NCBI GenBank assembly: GCA_014189435.1 | Contig: CP050293.1 | Coordinates: 5,213,001-5,277,000 of the forward strand | DNA length: 64,000 nt | Reading direction: 5' to 3' | Source of the DNA: Mesorhizobium loti | GTDB lineage: Bacteria; Pseudomonadota; Alphaproteobacteria; Rhizobiales; Rhizobiaceae | Part shown: positions 1 through 9,308 of the stretch, one piece after another | Layout: every line of letters begins with the position of its first letter | Numbering within the stretch: position 1 is the stretch's first letter | Made by a program: the position numbers and the translations under genes | Notes under the pieces: generated by a model | The model's database searches: none | What the model saw: the letters and a program-made list of their open reading frames with translations, nothing else | Told to the model about the DNA's origin: nothing

Positions 1-1352
1 GCCTCGTCTATGCCGGCGACATCAGCGGCAGCGGCAATCGGGCGAGCCCCGCTGCCGCTGCCCGCATGATCGCGGACCACCCGGCACTGATCCACGGCGA
101 TGCCTATCTCGCCTGCGCCATTGGCGATGAGGCTTTGCTGCGCGAGGCCATCACGAGCGACGCCGGCTGGATCAACCGCCCGGGCGGCCCGCTCAGCCTG
201 CCACCGCTGGTCGCCGTCACCCATTCGAGCCTTGTGTGGCTGCCGCGCTTTCGCGATGCTCTCCACGCCGCGGCCAAATTGCTGTTGGAGGCCGGCGCCG
301 ATCCCAACCAGGCGGTCGGCAGCCGCTGGCCGCCGGCATCGCTGGAAAAGCCTTCGGACGAATATCCGCTCTCGGCGCTTTATGGCGCGGCCGGCCAGAA
401 CCACGATCCGGTGATGACGAAGCTGCTGCTCGACGCCGGCGCCAATCCCAATGACGGCGAGTCGCTCTACCACTCGCTCGAGAACCCGGCCTGCACGCGG
501 CTTCTGCTCGATGCCGGAGCGCGTGTCACCGGTTCCAATGCACTTTACCGGGTTCTCGATCTCGACAGCCTGGAGGTGTTGAAACTGCTGCTCGCCGCGC
601 CGGATGCCAGCCCCAACGAACCGGCCGGCAGCCAGCCAACCTCCGATTGGGGCAGTCCGCTGTTGTGGGCAATCCGGCGGCGGCGCTCGCCGGCGCATAT
701 CGAAGCGCTGCTTGCGGCCGGCGCCGATGCCTCCATGCGAACGCCCGAGGGCTTGAGCGCCTACCAGGTCGCCCTGCGCTTTGGCCTGCCGGACGTCGCC
801 GCGCTGCTGCGGCAACCGGCAGACGACGACCCGCTTCCCGACGAGGAGCGGTTCGTCGCGGCCTGCGCGGCAGGCGACGAGGCGACGGCCCGTGAGATCA
901 AGGCCCGCCGGCCCGATCTGCCTGGCTCGCTATCGGGCCAGCAGTTACGGTTGCTGCCCGAGCTTGTCGCGCAGGGTTGTGGCGACGCGGTGAAGACAAT
1001 GGTCCGGATGGGTTGGCCGATCGCCATGCGCGGCGGCGACTGGGATGCCTCGGCGTTGAACCACGCTGTCTTCCGCGGCGATGTCGACCTCACGCGCTTC
1101 CTGCTCGACCACGGCGCCGACTGGCGCGAGCCGCACGGTTTCGGCGGCAATGTGCTTGGAACACTCGGATGGGGGTCGGTCAACGAGCCCGAACCCGACG
1201 GCGACTGGCTGGGTTGCGCCGAAGTGCTGGTCGCGCACGGGATGCCGACCGGGCGCCGAGACCCCGAGGGCACGCGTTATGTCGTCTTCGACGGCCGCAA
1301 GATGAGCTTCTCGGACGAAGTGACCGACTTCCTGATTGCGGCCTCGGCCTGA
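1..1352 (+). CDS. Ankyrin-repeat protein, 5' end cut by window
   Basis: The frame is open from base 3 with no stop before the first ATG at 66, so the gene almost certainly starts left of the window. The visible part is about 450 residues. Repeats of the ankyrin type, such as 'KLLLDAGANPNDGES' and 'LTRFLLDHGADW', occur along most of its length, and there is no signal peptide in the visible part. Ankyrin repeats form protein-protein interaction surfaces, but the partner cannot be inferred and no enzymatic domain is seen. The neighbour downstream is on the other strand, so no operon is indicated. The family call is secure; the function is unknown. Confidence 0.8.
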   Translation, partial: LVYAGDISGSGNRASPAAAARMIADHPALIHGDAYLACAIGDEALLREAITSDAGWINRPGGPLSLPPLVAVTHSSLVWLPRFRDALHAAAKLLLEAGADPNQAVGSRWPPASLEKPSDEYPLSALYGAAGQNHDPVMTKLLLDAGANPNDGESLYHSLENPACTRLLLDAGARVTGSNALYRVLDLDSLEVLKLLLAAPDASPNEPAGSQPTSDWGSPLLWAIRRRRSPAHIEALLAAGADASMRTPEGLSAYQVALRFGLPDVAALLRQPADDDPLPDEERFVAACAAGDEATAREIKARRPDLPGSLSGQQLRLLPELVAQGCGDAVKTMVRMGWPIAMRGGDWDASALNHAVFRGDVDLTRFLLDHGADWREPHGFGGNVLGTLGWGSVNEPEPDGDWLGCAEVLVAHGMPTGRRDPEGTRYVVFDGRKMSFSDEVTDFLIAASA

Positions 1353-1380
1353 CAGGCCAACGCGAAATTGTTTTGCGCGA

Positions 1381-1518
1381 TCAGGCTCGCTTGGCCTGCT
1401 CGCGCAGATTCCCGTGCGAGAGCATGAACGGCCGCTCGGCTTCGGTCGGCGGGCGTGGCCGGGCCGAGCGGCCAAGTGCCGTGGCCAGCATGCGCGCCAT
1501 GCGTGCCCAGACATACAT
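1381..1518 (-). CDS. Possible 45-aa small protein after fadJ
   Basis: This short reading frame starts with ATG nine bases after the fadJ stop and ends with TGA at 1381. The product begins MYVWARMARML and ends NLREQAKRA; it is basic and has no recognised domain. About 37 of 45 codons end in G or C, like the neighbouring genes, and a weak AGG lies just before the ATG. The position makes it a possible last gene of the fatty-acid operon. I do not recognise the family. It could be a chance frame in GC-rich DNA, so conservation in relatives would decide. Confidence 0.45.
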   Translation of the reverse strand: MYVWARMARMLATALGRSARPRPPTEAERPFMLSHGNLREQAKRA

Positions 1519-1527
1519 AACCTAGCG

Positions 1528-3747
1528 TCAGGCTGCCTGCTTCACGTCGCCCTTGGCGTAGGGATCGAAGCGCTGGTAGAAGCTCTCGCCCTTCTCGGCC
1601 ATGTCGAGCAGCAGCTTGGGCGCCTTGAACTCGGCGCCGTATTTCTTCTGCAGGTTCTTGGCGATCTTGACGAAAGTCTTGGCGCCGATGCCGTCGATGT
1701 AGGACAGCGTACCACCGGTGTAGGGGGCGAAACCGAAGGCCAGGATCGAGCCGACATCTGCCTCGCGCGGGTCGGTGACGATGCCCTCTTCCATCACCCG
1801 GGCCGCTTCCAGCGCGATGGTGACCAGCAGCCGCTGCTGCAATTCCTCATAATCGACCTTCTCGGGCGCAAGCTGCGGATAGAGATCCTTGAGGCCCGGC
1901 CACAGCTTCTTCTTGGCGGGCTTGGCCGGATAATCGTAGAAACCCTTGCCGTTCTTGCGGCCAAAGCGGCCGTGATCGTCGACCATGGCGTTGATCAGCG
2001 CCATCTGCTTGGGATCGACCGCCTTGTCGCCCAAATCCCTGATGGTCTGCTTCATGATCTTCTGGGCAAGGTCGATGGCCGTCTCGTCGGTCAGCGCCAG
2101 GGGGCCGACCGGCATGCCGGCGGCTTTCGCGGCATTCTCGATCATCGGCGCCGGGACGCCTTCGATCAGCATCTTGTAGGCTTCCGACATATAGCGCAGC
2201 ACGCAGCGGTTGACGTAGAAGCCGCGCGTGTCGTTGACGACGATCGGCGTCTTCTTGATGGCGCGGACGAAGTCGATCGCCGTGGCCAGCGCCTTGTCGC
2301 CGGTCTTCTTGCCCAAAATGATCTCGACCAGCATCATCTTGTCGACAGGCGAGAAGAAGTGAATGCCGATAAAATTCTTCGGCCGCGCCGAATTCTTCGC
2401 CAGGCCGGTGATCGGGATGGTCGAGGTGTTCGACGCGAAGATCGCCGATGGCTTCAGCACGGCTTCCGCCTGTTCGGTGGCGCTCTTCTTGACGGCCGAA
2501 TCCTCGAACACCGCCTCGACCACCAGATCGCAGCCGGCTAGGTGGGCGTAGTCGGCTGTCGGCGTGATCAGCGACAGCAGTTTGTCCTTGTCCTCCGGCT
2601 TGGCGCGGCCCTTCTTCACCTGATCCGAGATCAGGCTGTCGGAATGTGCCTTGCCCTTGGTCGCCGACTCCAGATCACGGTCGAGCAGCACCACCGGGAT
2701 GCCGGCCTTGGCGGTGACATAGGCGATGCCGGCGCCCATGAAGCCGGCGCCGAGAATGCCGATCTTCTTGAACTTGGTTTCGGGCACGCCGGCGGGACGG
2801 CGGGCGCCCTTGTTCAGTTCCTGCAAAGACACGAACAGCGAGCGGATCATCGCCGCCGCTTCCTTGGTCTGCATGATCTCGGTGAAGTAGCGCTGCTCGA
2901 TGCGCAAGGCGGTGTCGAACGGCACCAGCAGGCCTTCATAGACGCATTTCAGGATCGCCGCGGCAGCCGGATAGTTGCCATAGGTCTCGCGACGCAGGAT
3001 GGCGATGGCCGGCGGCCACAGATTGAAGCCGGCAGGCGAATAGATCTGGCCGCCGGGCAGCTTGAAACCCTTCTCGTCCCACGGCGCCACCGGCTTCAGG
3101 CCGTTCCTGATCATCGCCTTGGCGGCCTCGACCAGCCTGGCCGGCTCGGCGATCTCATGGATCAGGCCCATCGACTTGGCCTTCTGCGGCGACAATGTCT
3201 GGCCGGAGGTCAGCATCTGCAAAGCCTGCTGCTGATCGGTCAGCCGCGGCACGCGCTGGGTGCCACCGGCACCCGGAAAGATGCCGATCTTCACCTCGGG
3301 AAGCGCCATCTTGACCTTGTCGCTGTCGGCCGCAATACGGCCGTGGCAGGCCAGCGACAATTCGAAGGCGCCGCCCATGCAGGTGCCGTTGATCGCCGAC
3401 ACCCACGGCTTGCCGCAAGTTTCCAGCTTGCGGAACAGGCCGGTCATCATGCCGGCATTGTCGAACAGCGCCTTGGTCGCCTTTTCGGCGTCCTTGCCCT
3501 TTTCCGCAGCGAAGGTCGTCAGCATCTTCTGCAGCAAAGTGATGTCGGCGCCACCGGAGAAGGTGTCCTTGCCGGAGGTGATCACCGCGCCCTTGATGGC
3601 GGCGTCAGCAGCCACATGATCGACGATGGCGTTCAGCTCCCGCATCGCCTCTTCGGTGAAGACGTTCATCGAACGGCCCGGCATGTCCCAGGTGACCAGC
3701 GCAATGCCGTCGGCGTCGATGTCGAGGGTGAAGTTGGTGTAGCTCAT
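1528..3747 (-). CDS. fadJ: Bifunctional enoyl-CoA hydratase / 3-hydroxyacyl-CoA dehydrogenase
   Basis: The 739-aa multifunctional alpha subunit of beta-oxidation hydrates 2-enoyl-CoA and oxidises the L-3-hydroxyacyl-CoA with NAD. Residues 1 to about 190 form a crotonase domain with the oxyanion-hole stretch '[16 protein letters not shown]'. The NAD-binding domain starts near residue 331 ([11 protein letters not shown]), followed by the [13 protein letters not shown] segment carrying the catalytic His and Glu. The length is normal for FadJ/FadB. I chose the ATG at 3747 (MSYTNF), preceded by GGGGAGAG; longer frames upstream run into the thiolase gene. It follows the thiolase by 14 bases, the usual partner arrangement, and should form the trifunctional complex with it in the cytoplasm. 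Confidence 0.93.
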   Translation of the reverse strand: MSYTNFTLDIDADGIALVTWDMPGRSMNVFTEEAMRELNAIVDHVAADAAIKGAVITSGKDTFSGGADITLLQKMLTTFAAEKGKDAEKATKALFDNAGMMTGLFRKLETCGKPWVSAINGTCMGGAFELSLACHGRIAADSDKVKMALPEVKIGIFPGAGGTQRVPRLTDQQQALQMLTSGQTLSPQKAKSMGLIHEIAEPARLVEAAKAMIRNGLKPVAPWDEKGFKLPGGQIYSPAGFNLWPPAIAILRRETYGNYPAAAAILKCVYEGLLVPFDTALRIEQRYFTEIMQTKEAAAMIRSLFVSLQELNKGARRPAGVPETKFKKIGILGAGFMGAGIAYVTAKAGIPVVLLDRDLESATKGKAHSDSLISDQVKKGRAKPEDKDKLLSLITPTADYAHLAGCDLVVEAVFEDSAVKKSATEQAEAVLKPSAIFASNTSTIPITGLAKNSARPKNFIGIHFFSPVDKMMLVEIILGKKTGDKALATAIDFVRAIKKTPIVVNDTRGFYVNRCVLRYMSEAYKMLIEGVPAPMIENAAKAAGMPVGPLALTDETAIDLAQKIMKQTIRDLGDKAVDPKQMALINAMVDDHGRFGRKNGKGFYDYPAKPAKKKLWPGLKDLYPQLAPEKVDYEELQQRLLVTIALEAARVMEEGIVTDPREADVGSILAFGFAPYTGGTLSYIDGIGAKTFVKIAKNLQKKYGAEFKAPKLLLDMAEKGESFYQRFDPYAKGDVKQAA

Positions 3748-3761
3748 CGTTTCTCTCCCCG

Positions 3762-4970
3762 TCAGACGCGTTCGATGATGGTTGCGGTGCCCATGCCGGC
3801 GCCGATGCACAGCGTCACCAAGGCGGTGTTCAGATCGCGGCGCTCGAGCTCGTCCAGCACCGTGCCGAAGATCATCGCGCCGGTAGCGCCGAGCGGATGG
3901 CCCATGGCGATGGCACCGCCATTGACGTTGATCTTGTCATGCGGAATATCGAAGGCCTGCATGTAGCGCAGCACCACCGAAGCGAAGGCTTCGTTGAGCT
4001 CGAACAGGTCGATGTCGGAGAGCTTCATCTTGGCACGCTTCAACAGCTTCTCGGTGACGTCGACCGGACCGGTCAGCATCAGCACCGGCTCGGAGCCGAT
4101 GTTGGCGAAGGTGCGGATGCGAGCGCGCGGCTTCAGCCCCATCGCCTTGCCGGCCTTCTTCGAGCCGAGCAGCACGGCTGCCGCGCCATCGACGATACCG
4201 GACGAATTGCCGGCATGGTGGACGTGATTGACCTCTTCCACCTCGGGGTGCTTCTGCACGGCAACCGCATCGAAGCCGCCCATTTCGCCAGGCATGACGA
4301 AGGACGGGTTGAGCGAGGCAAGCGACTGCATGTCGGTCGACGGGCGCATATGCTCGTCATGGTCGAGGATGGTCAGGCCGTTCTGGTCCTTGATCGGAAT
4401 GACGGACCTCTTGAAGCGGCCGTCGGCCCAGGATTTTGCCGCACGCTTCTGGCTCTCGACCGCATAGGCGTCGACGTCGTCGCGCGAGAAGCCATATTTG
4501 GTGGCGATCAGGTCGGCCGAGATGCCTTGCGGCACGAACCAGCCGGGCAGGCCGACCGAAGGATCCATGAACCAGGCACCGCCGGAGGCGCCCATGCCGA
4601 CGCGCGACATCGATTCGACGCCGCCGGCGATGACGATCTCATCGGCGCCCTGCGCGATCTTGGCGGCGCCGAAATTGATGGCATCGAGCCCGGAAGCGCA
4701 GAAGCGCGAGATCTGCATGCCGGGCGCCCTGGTGTCGTAGCCGGCCTCGAAGGCGGCGGCGCGCGGAATGACCGAACCCGCCTCGCCGACCGGATCGACG
4801 CAGCCGAAGATGATGTCATCGACAGTGCCGGTGTCGAGCCCATTGCGGTCGCGCAGCGCCTCGAGCGTCTTGGCGGCAAGCCGCACCGCCGGCACCTCGT
4901 GCAGCGATCCGTCCTTCTTGCCCTTGCCGCGCGGCGTGCGCACGGCGTCATAGACATAAGCTTCAGCCAT
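3762..4970 (-). CDS. fadI: Acetyl-CoA acyltransferase (3-ketoacyl-CoA thiolase)
   Basis: This 402-aa thiolase cleaves 3-ketoacyl-CoA to acetyl-CoA and a shortened acyl-CoA. The nucleophilic Cys is at about residue 91 ([12 protein letters not shown]), the His sits in [15 protein letters not shown], and the second Cys in [12 protein letters not shown] chose the ATG at 4970 ([15 protein letters not shown]), the canonical thiolase N-terminus; frame upstream of it reads through a palindromic repeat and is not coding. It lies between an acyl-CoA dehydrogenase and fadJ, so it is the beta subunit of this operon. The symbol fadI is by analogy; fadA is equally used. Confidence 0.92.
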   Translation of the reverse strand: MAEAYVYDAVRTPRGKGKKDGSLHEVPAVRLAAKTLEALRDRNGLDTGTVDDIIFGCVDPVGEAGSVIPRAAAFEAGYDTRAPGMQISRFCASGLDAINFGAAKIAQGADEIVIAGGVESMSRVGMGASGGAWFMDPSVGLPGWFVPQGISADLIATKYGFSRDDVDAYAVESQKRAAKSWADGRFKRSVIPIKDQNGLTILDHDEHMRPSTDMQSLASLNPSFVMPGEMGGFDAVAVQKHPEVEEVNHVHHAGNSSGIVDGAAAVLLGSKKAGKAMGLKPRARIRTFANIGSEPVLMLTGPVDVTEKLLKRAKMKLSDIDLFELNEAFASVVLRYMQAFDIPHDKINVNGGAIAMGHPLGATGAMIFGTVLDELERRDLNTALVTLCIGAGMGTATIIERV

Positions 4971-5007
4971 TTTCTTGCTCCCTGGTTTATCGGACCGCTT
5001 TGGACTG

Positions 5008-5055
5008 ATGCATGTCGATCCCCCAAAACCGGGACCACTTTTGAGCGACATGCAT
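5008..5055. repeat. Palindromic repeat, ATGCATGTCG-armed copy 1
   Basis: Inverted arms ATGCATGTCG and CGACATGCAT enclose a core containing CCAAAACCGG and CACTTTTG. The last base of the element is shared with the TAA stop codon of the acyl-CoA dehydrogenase gene at 5055-5057 on the minus strand. Related copies lie at 15220, 51471 and 58388, and arm variants at 27702, 42915, 53882 and 60168. Confidence 0.85.
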
Positions 5056-6227
5056 TAGAGCGAGCGTCCGATCAGCAATTTCATGATCTCGTTGGTGCCG
5101 CCGTAGATGCGCTGGACGCGAGCGTCGCGGAACATGCGGGCGATCGGATATTCATTCATGTAGCCATAGCCCCCATGCAATTGAAGGCATTCGTCGACGA
5201 CTTTTCCCTGCAGGTCGCTGAGCCAGTATTTGGCCATCGACGCGGTCACAGGATCGAGGCCGCCGGCGATGTGGCGAGAAACGCAATCATTGTAGAAGAC
5301 GCGGCCGATGGTGGCCTCGGTCTTGAGTTCGGCCAACTTGAACTGCGTGTTCTGGAAATCGATGATCGCCTTGCCGAACGCCTTACGCTCCTTGACGTAG
5401 TCGATGGTCAGCGCCAGCGCCCGCTCGATCATGGCGATGGCGCCGGTGCCGATCTGCAGCCGCTCCTGCGGCAATTGCTGCATCAGCTGGACGAAACCCT
5501 GCCCTTCCTCGTGGCCGAGCAGGTTGGAGGTCGGCACGCGCATGTCGTTGAAGAACAGTTCCGACGTGTCGTTAGCCTTGAGCCCGATCTTGTCGAGGTT
5601 ACGGCCGCGCTGAAAACCTTCGACCTCGTCGGTCTCGACGACGATCAGCGAGGTGCCCTTGGCGCCCTTCTCCGGATCGGTCTTGGTGACGACGATGATG
5701 AAGTTCGCAAGCTGGCCGTTGGTGATGAAGGTCTTGGAGCCGTTGATCTTGTACTGGTTGCCATCCTTCTGCGCCCGCGTCTTGACGCCTTGCAGGTCGG
5801 AGCCGGCGCCAGGCTCGGTCATGGCGATGGCGCCGATCAGTTCGCCGGTCGCCAGCTTCGGCAGCCATTTCTTCTTCTGCTCCTCGGAGCCGTAGTGGAG
5901 GATGTAGGGCGCGACGATCGAATTGTGCAGGCCGATGCCGAAACCGTCGACGCCGACATGGCCGATCGCCTCGATGATGGCGCTCTCATGCGCGAAGGTG
6001 CCGCCCGAGCCGCCATATTCTTCCGGCATCGAAGCGCAGAGCAGGCCGGCGGAACCGGCCTTCAGCCAGCTCTCGCGGTCGACCATCTCGTTCTTCTCGA
6101 ACTCGTCGTAGCGCGGCGCGATCTCCTCCGACATGAAGCGATGCGCCATGTCGTAGAGCATGCCGACCTCGTCCCCCGCCCAGGCGGGCTTGGGCAAAGA
6201 GAGCACTTCGGCTGGATTTGTCGCCAC
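5055..6227 (-). CDS. Acyl-CoA dehydrogenase, long-chain (LCAD-like) type
   Basis: This 390-aa FAD enzyme performs the first, alpha-beta desaturation step of beta-oxidation. FAD and substrate motifs are visible (AIAMTEPGAGSDLQG; TFITNGQLA). The C-terminal motif is IYGGTNEIMK, which lacks the Glu of the usual YEGT, while LPQERL near the middle supplies a Glu. That is the arrangement known for long-chain and isovaleryl-type dehydrogenases, whose catalytic base sits in that earlier helix. The start is GTG at 6227 with a strong GGAGG seven bases before it. It is 46 bases after the larger dehydrogenase gene in the same operon. Confidence 0.9.
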   Translation of the reverse strand: MATNPAEVLSLPKPAWAGDEVGMLYDMAHRFMSEEIAPRYDEFEKNEMVDRESWLKAGSAGLLCASMPEEYGGSGGTFAHESAIIEAIGHVGVDGFGIGLHNSIVAPYILHYGSEEQKKKWLPKLATGELIGAIAMTEPGAGSDLQGVKTRAQKDGNQYKINGSKTFITNGQLANFIIVVTKTDPEKGAKGTSLIVVETDEVEGFQRGRNLDKIGLKANDTSELFFNDMRVPTSNLLGHEEGQGFVQLMQQLPQERLQIGTGAIAMIERALALTIDYVKERKAFGKAIIDFQNTQFKLAELKTEATIGRVFYNDCVSRHIAGGLDPVTASMAKYWLSDLQGKVVDECLQLHGGYGYMNEYPIARMFRDARVQRIYGGTNEIMKLLIGRSL

Positions 6228-6273
6228 GATTTCCTCCGCGTATCGACAGACAAAAAGGCTAGCGAGGTCGAGC

Positions 6274-8085
6274 TTAGAACGCTTCCGCCGGCAGTGCCAT
6301 CAATGTGTCGGCGCCGCTCGAAATGCGGGCGAGATGAGCTGACGTCTCCGGCATGATCCGCTCCATGAAGAAGCGTCCCGTCACGACCTTGTTGTCGTAG
6401 AAGGCCACGTTGTTTTCATGGGAAGATTGGGCGCCATTGGCGTCCGTCTTGCCAAGTGCCGCCTTGGCCATCTGCGCCCACATGTAGCCCAGCGCGACCA
6501 GGCCGAAGAGATGCATGAAGTCGGTGGAGGCGGCGCCGGCATTGTCGGGCTTGGCCATGCCGTTCTGCACCAGCCACATGGTGGCGGCCTGCAAATCGTT
6601 GAGGCCTTTCTTCAGAGCCTTGGTGAACGGCGCCATCTTCTCGTCGGCGCGGTTCTCTTCGCAGAACTCACCGACTTCCTTGAAGAAGGCCTGCACGGCG
6701 CGGCCGCCATTCAGGCCGAGCTTGCGGCCAACGAGATCGAGCGCCTGGATGCCGTTGGCGCCCTCATAGATCATGGCGATGCGGGCATCGCGCACGAACT
6801 GGCTCATGCCGTGCTCTTCGATGTAGCCGTGACCGCCGAACACCTGCTGCGCCATGACGGCGTGGTCGAACCCCTTGTCGGTGAGCACGCCCTTGACCAC
6901 CGGCGTCATCAGGCCGGTGTAGTCGTCGGCGGCCTGGCGGTCCTTGTCGTCACCGGAGCGGTGGGCGATGTCGGACTTGATCGCCGTCCACAGCGCCAGC
7001 GCGCGGCCGGCCTCGTTGAAGGCTTTCATGGTCATCAGGCTGCGACGGATGTCGGGATGGACGATGATCGGGTCGGCCTTCTTGTCCGGCGCCTTCGGCC
7101 CCGACAATGAACGGCCCTGCAAACGGTCCTTGGCGTAGGCGACGGCGTTCTGGTAGGCGATCTCCGACTGCGAAAGCCCTTGCAGGCCAACGCCAAGGCG
7201 CGCTTCGTTCATCATCGTGAACATGGCCTTGAGGCCGCCATTGGCCTCGCCGAGCAACGTGCCCTCGGCCTCGTCATAGTTCATGACGCAGGTCGAATTG
7301 CCATGGATGCCCATCTTCTCCTCGATCGAGCCGCAGGAGACGGTGTTCCTGGCGCCCGGATTGCCCGATGCGTCGAGCATGAGCTTCGGCACGATGAACA
7401 GCGAGATGCCCTTGACGCCTTCCGGCGCGCCCTCGATGCGGGCCAGCACCAGATGGACGATGTTGTCCGACATGTCGTGTTCGCCGGCCGAGATGAAGAT
7501 CTTCTGGCCTGAAATCTTGTAGGTGCCATCGCCGTTCGGCACCGCCTTGGTGCGCAGCAGGCCGAGATCGGTGCCGCAATGCGGCTCGGTCAGGTTCATG
7601 GTGCCGGTCCAGGCGCCTTCGATCATCCTGGGCAGCCATTTGGCCTTCTGCTCGTCGGTGCCGTGGGTGATGATCGCCGCGATCGCACCTTGCGTCAGGC
7701 CCGGATACATCATCAGCGACATGTTGGCCGAGACCATGTATTCGGCGACGGCGGTGTGCACGGCATAGGGCAGGCCCTGGCCGCCGAACTCGACCGGTGC
7801 GGCCAATCCCATCCAGCCGCCCTCGCGATACTGGTCGAAGGCCTCCTTGAAGCCTTTCGGCGTCGTCACCGAGCCATCGTCATGACGCACGCAGCCTTCC
7901 ATGTCGCCGACACGGTTCAGCGGATGCATGACGTTTTCGGCGAGCTTGGCGCCTTCGGCGAGGATCGCCTCGAGCACATCGGGCGTGGCGTCGGAAAATC
8001 CGGGAAGGTTCGAATAGCGCTGATAACCCAGCACCTCGTTGAGCACGAACAGCGTGTCCTGGACCGGAGCCCTGTATGTCGGCAT
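6274..8085 (-). CDS. Acyl-CoA dehydrogenase, ~600-aa DmdC-like type
   Basis: This 603-aa protein belongs to the large acyl-CoA dehydrogenase subgroup that also contains DmdC. After an N-terminal extension it has the FAD/substrate segment [12 protein letters not shown], the C-terminal [17 protein letters not shown] carrying the probable catalytic Glu, and a further C-terminal domain ending in LPAEAF. I chose the ATG at 8085 ([13 protein letters not shown]) behind GGTGGAG. Sixty codons of open frame upstream run through the operator and are not coding. It is the first gene of the operon. The substrate is unknown: medium or long acyl chains are likelier than methylmercaptopropionyl-CoA, given the fad neighbours. 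Confidence 0.88.
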   Translation of the reverse strand: MPTYRAPVQDTLFVLNEVLGYQRYSNLPGFSDATPDVLEAILAEGAKLAENVMHPLNRVGDMEGCVRHDDGSVTTPKGFKEAFDQYREGGWMGLAAPVEFGGQGLPYAVHTAVAEYMVSANMSLMMYPGLTQGAIAAIITHGTDEQKAKWLPRMIEGAWTGTMNLTEPHCGTDLGLLRTKAVPNGDGTYKISGQKIFISAGEHDMSDNIVHLVLARIEGAPEGVKGISLFIVPKLMLDASGNPGARNTVSCGSIEEKMGIHGNSTCVMNYDEAEGTLLGEANGGLKAMFTMMNEARLGVGLQGLSQSEIAYQNAVAYAKDRLQGRSLSGPKAPDKKADPIIVHPDIRRSLMTMKAFNEAGRALALWTAIKSDIAHRSGDDKDRQAADDYTGLMTPVVKGVLTDKGFDHAVMAQQVFGGHGYIEEHGMSQFVRDARIAMIYEGANGIQALDLVGRKLGLNGGRAVQAFFKEVGEFCEENRADEKMAPFTKALKKGLNDLQAATMWLVQNGMAKPDNAGAASTDFMHLFGLVALGYMWAQMAKAALGKTDANGAQSSHENNVAFYDNKVVTGRFFMERIMPETSAHLARISSGADTLMALPAEAF

Positions 8086-8172
8086 GCTTTTTCTCCACCC
8101 TGCAAACCCGGTCCGAATGCCCCGAAGACAAGCCAGGGGCGGCATGCGGACCCATGTTGGAAGCGGGATAGC

Positions 8173-8204
8173 AAAAATTGACGTTTGCGTAAACGTCAAT
8201 TTTT
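8173..8204. promoter_or_regulatory. Operator palindrome upstream of fatty-acid operon (MerR/LiuR-like)
   Basis: A 32-bp inverted repeat with 15 of 16 base pairs matching; the left arm is AAAAATTGACGTTT. It lies 88 bp before the first operon gene. It can be read as two overlapping copies of the site found before the MerR gene at 8979. LiuR-family MerR regulators of fatty-acid and branched-chain catabolism are known to bind TTnACGTnnACGTnAA-like sites, so this is very probably the operator. Confidence 0.8.
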
Positions 8205-8299
8205 TCGATGCGACAAGATTTCCCGCCCACTGCGGCAATGAGCGTAGCGGCGCGACGTCGCGCAAGCCAGCGCCGAAAGGCCATATGGGTGGGGCCAGA

Positions 8300-8335
8300 A
8301 CAACGAAAAGCCGCGCGGCAGGGCCACGCGGCTTT
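8300..8335 (-). terminator. Probable intrinsic terminator of the MerR gene
   Basis: AAAGCCGCG at 8307-8315 pairs with CGCGGCTTT at 8327-8335 across an 11-base loop. Read on the minus strand the stem is followed by a T-rich TTTTCGTTGTT. It lies about 60 bases after the MerR stop and before the fatty-acid operon operator, so it would insulate the two units. Confidence 0.6.
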
Positions 8336-8393
8336 GATAATCAAACGATCAGCAGATGACTTGGAGCTTGATGCGATCCCGAACGGAATTGCC

Positions 8394-8852
8394 TTAGCTA
8401 GCCGCGCTCGCCTGCGGTGCCGTGCGCTCGGCCAGCATCTGGCGCACCGCCGACATCGAGCCGCTCAGCTCGTTGATGGCGTCGTCGATCAGCGCCCGTT
8501 GCTTCTGCAGGCGGGCAAGCTGCTTTTCCGACTTGTCCAGCGCGAGCTTGAGTTGCTTGGTGTTTGAACCGGTCGGATCGTAGAGATCCATCATCTGCTT
8601 GACGTCGCGCAGCGAGAACCCGACCTTGCGGCCAAGCAGGATCAGCTTCAGCCGGGCCTTGTCGCGGCGCGTGTAGAGACGGGTCGAACCGTCACGCTGC
8701 GGGTTGAGCAGGCCCTTGTCTTCGTAGAAACGCAGCGTGCGCAGCGTCACTCCGTATTTCTTCGCCATCTCGCCGATGCGGACAAGGTCCTCGCCGGCTT
8801 CGACAGACATATTGGTATTGGCCGCGGTCTCGCCGGCCGAGATAAGCTTCAT
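8394..8852 (-). CDS. MerR-family regulator of the fatty-acid operon
   Basis: A 152-aa MerR regulator: a winged helix-turn-helix from about residue 24 (VRIGEMAKKYGVTLRTLRF, then a YEDKGLL wing), then a leucine-rich helical C-terminus suited to a dimerising coiled coil. No metal-binding Cys cluster is present, so it is not a metal sensor. It resembles LiuR-type repressors that respond to acyl-CoA intermediates. The start is taken at the ATG at 8852 behind GGGGAAAG; MSVEAGED at 8810 is an alternative. Matching palindromes before itself (8979) and before the operon (8173) indicate autoregulation and control of the beta-oxidation genes. The ligand is an inference. Confidence 0.87.
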   Translation of the reverse strand: MKLISAGETAANTNMSVEAGEDLVRIGEMAKKYGVTLRTLRFYEDKGLLNPQRDGSTRLYTRRDKARLKLILLGRKVGFSLRDVKQMMDLYDPTGSNTKQLKLALDKSEKQLARLQKQRALIDDAINELSGSMSAVRQMLAERTAPQASAAS

Positions 8853-8978
8853 GGTCACTGGCTTTCCCCGTCTGGTGGCGTCGCGGTCCTGGACCGTGCG
8901 TCGCCTGACTGGAAGCGGGGGCTTGCTTCCAGTCGTGGTTTCAACAAACAAATCGCAAACAGCACGCTCGATGCGCCT

Positions 8979-9024
8979 TTTACGTTTACGTCAATTCTAT
9001 ACCGATAGCCGCCTCATGACGCAA
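8979..9024 (-). promoter_or_regulatory. Promoter and operator of the MerR gene
   Basis: On the minus strand a -35-like TTGCGT (9024-9019) is followed by exactly 17 bases and a -10-like TATAGA (9001-8996). The site TTTACGTTTACGTCAA (8979-8994) follows immediately, where the transcript should start. The -35 is weak and the -10 good. The operator position fits simple repression by its own product. Confidence 0.6.
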
Positions 9025-9308
9025 GGGCGTTCTGCGCGGTGAGCTTTATGCCGCACCGTCAGGCCGGCAGCCAACATCCTTGCAACTTCTTAAGTTTGGT
9101 TAACGCGTTGTTTACCACGTTGGGGGAAATGTGGGCACGTCGGCTACCCGTGGTTATCCTGTATCGAATTTTTCACGGTTTTTCGGAGCGCGGGTGAGAA
9201 CCTGGGAAGCTCGTCTTCCGCCGCGGCATAGCCGCAGGTCGCCTTCGTTCCGACAGGGACTTGGGGGAACTGGCCACGAGCCAGCCATTCTGAAAGACGG
9301 ACGCACCT
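9025..9308. other. Intergenic region before the PodJ-like gene
   Basis: No gene is seen. It should hold the promoter of the PodJ-like gene. It contains TTAA and TTAAC separated by six bases at 9090-9104, close to a CtrA box but with wrong spacing. Confidence 0.4.

Noticed and set aside
2542..6356. Very long plus-strand open frames (up to 819 codons) across the fatty-acid operon
   Set aside because: They are antisense shadows of well-recognised genes in GC-rich DNA, rich in Arg, Gly and His, with no known domain.
9090..9104. CtrA box before the PodJ-like gene
   Set aside because: TTAA and TTAAC are present but separated by six bases, not seven, so it does not meet the consensus.
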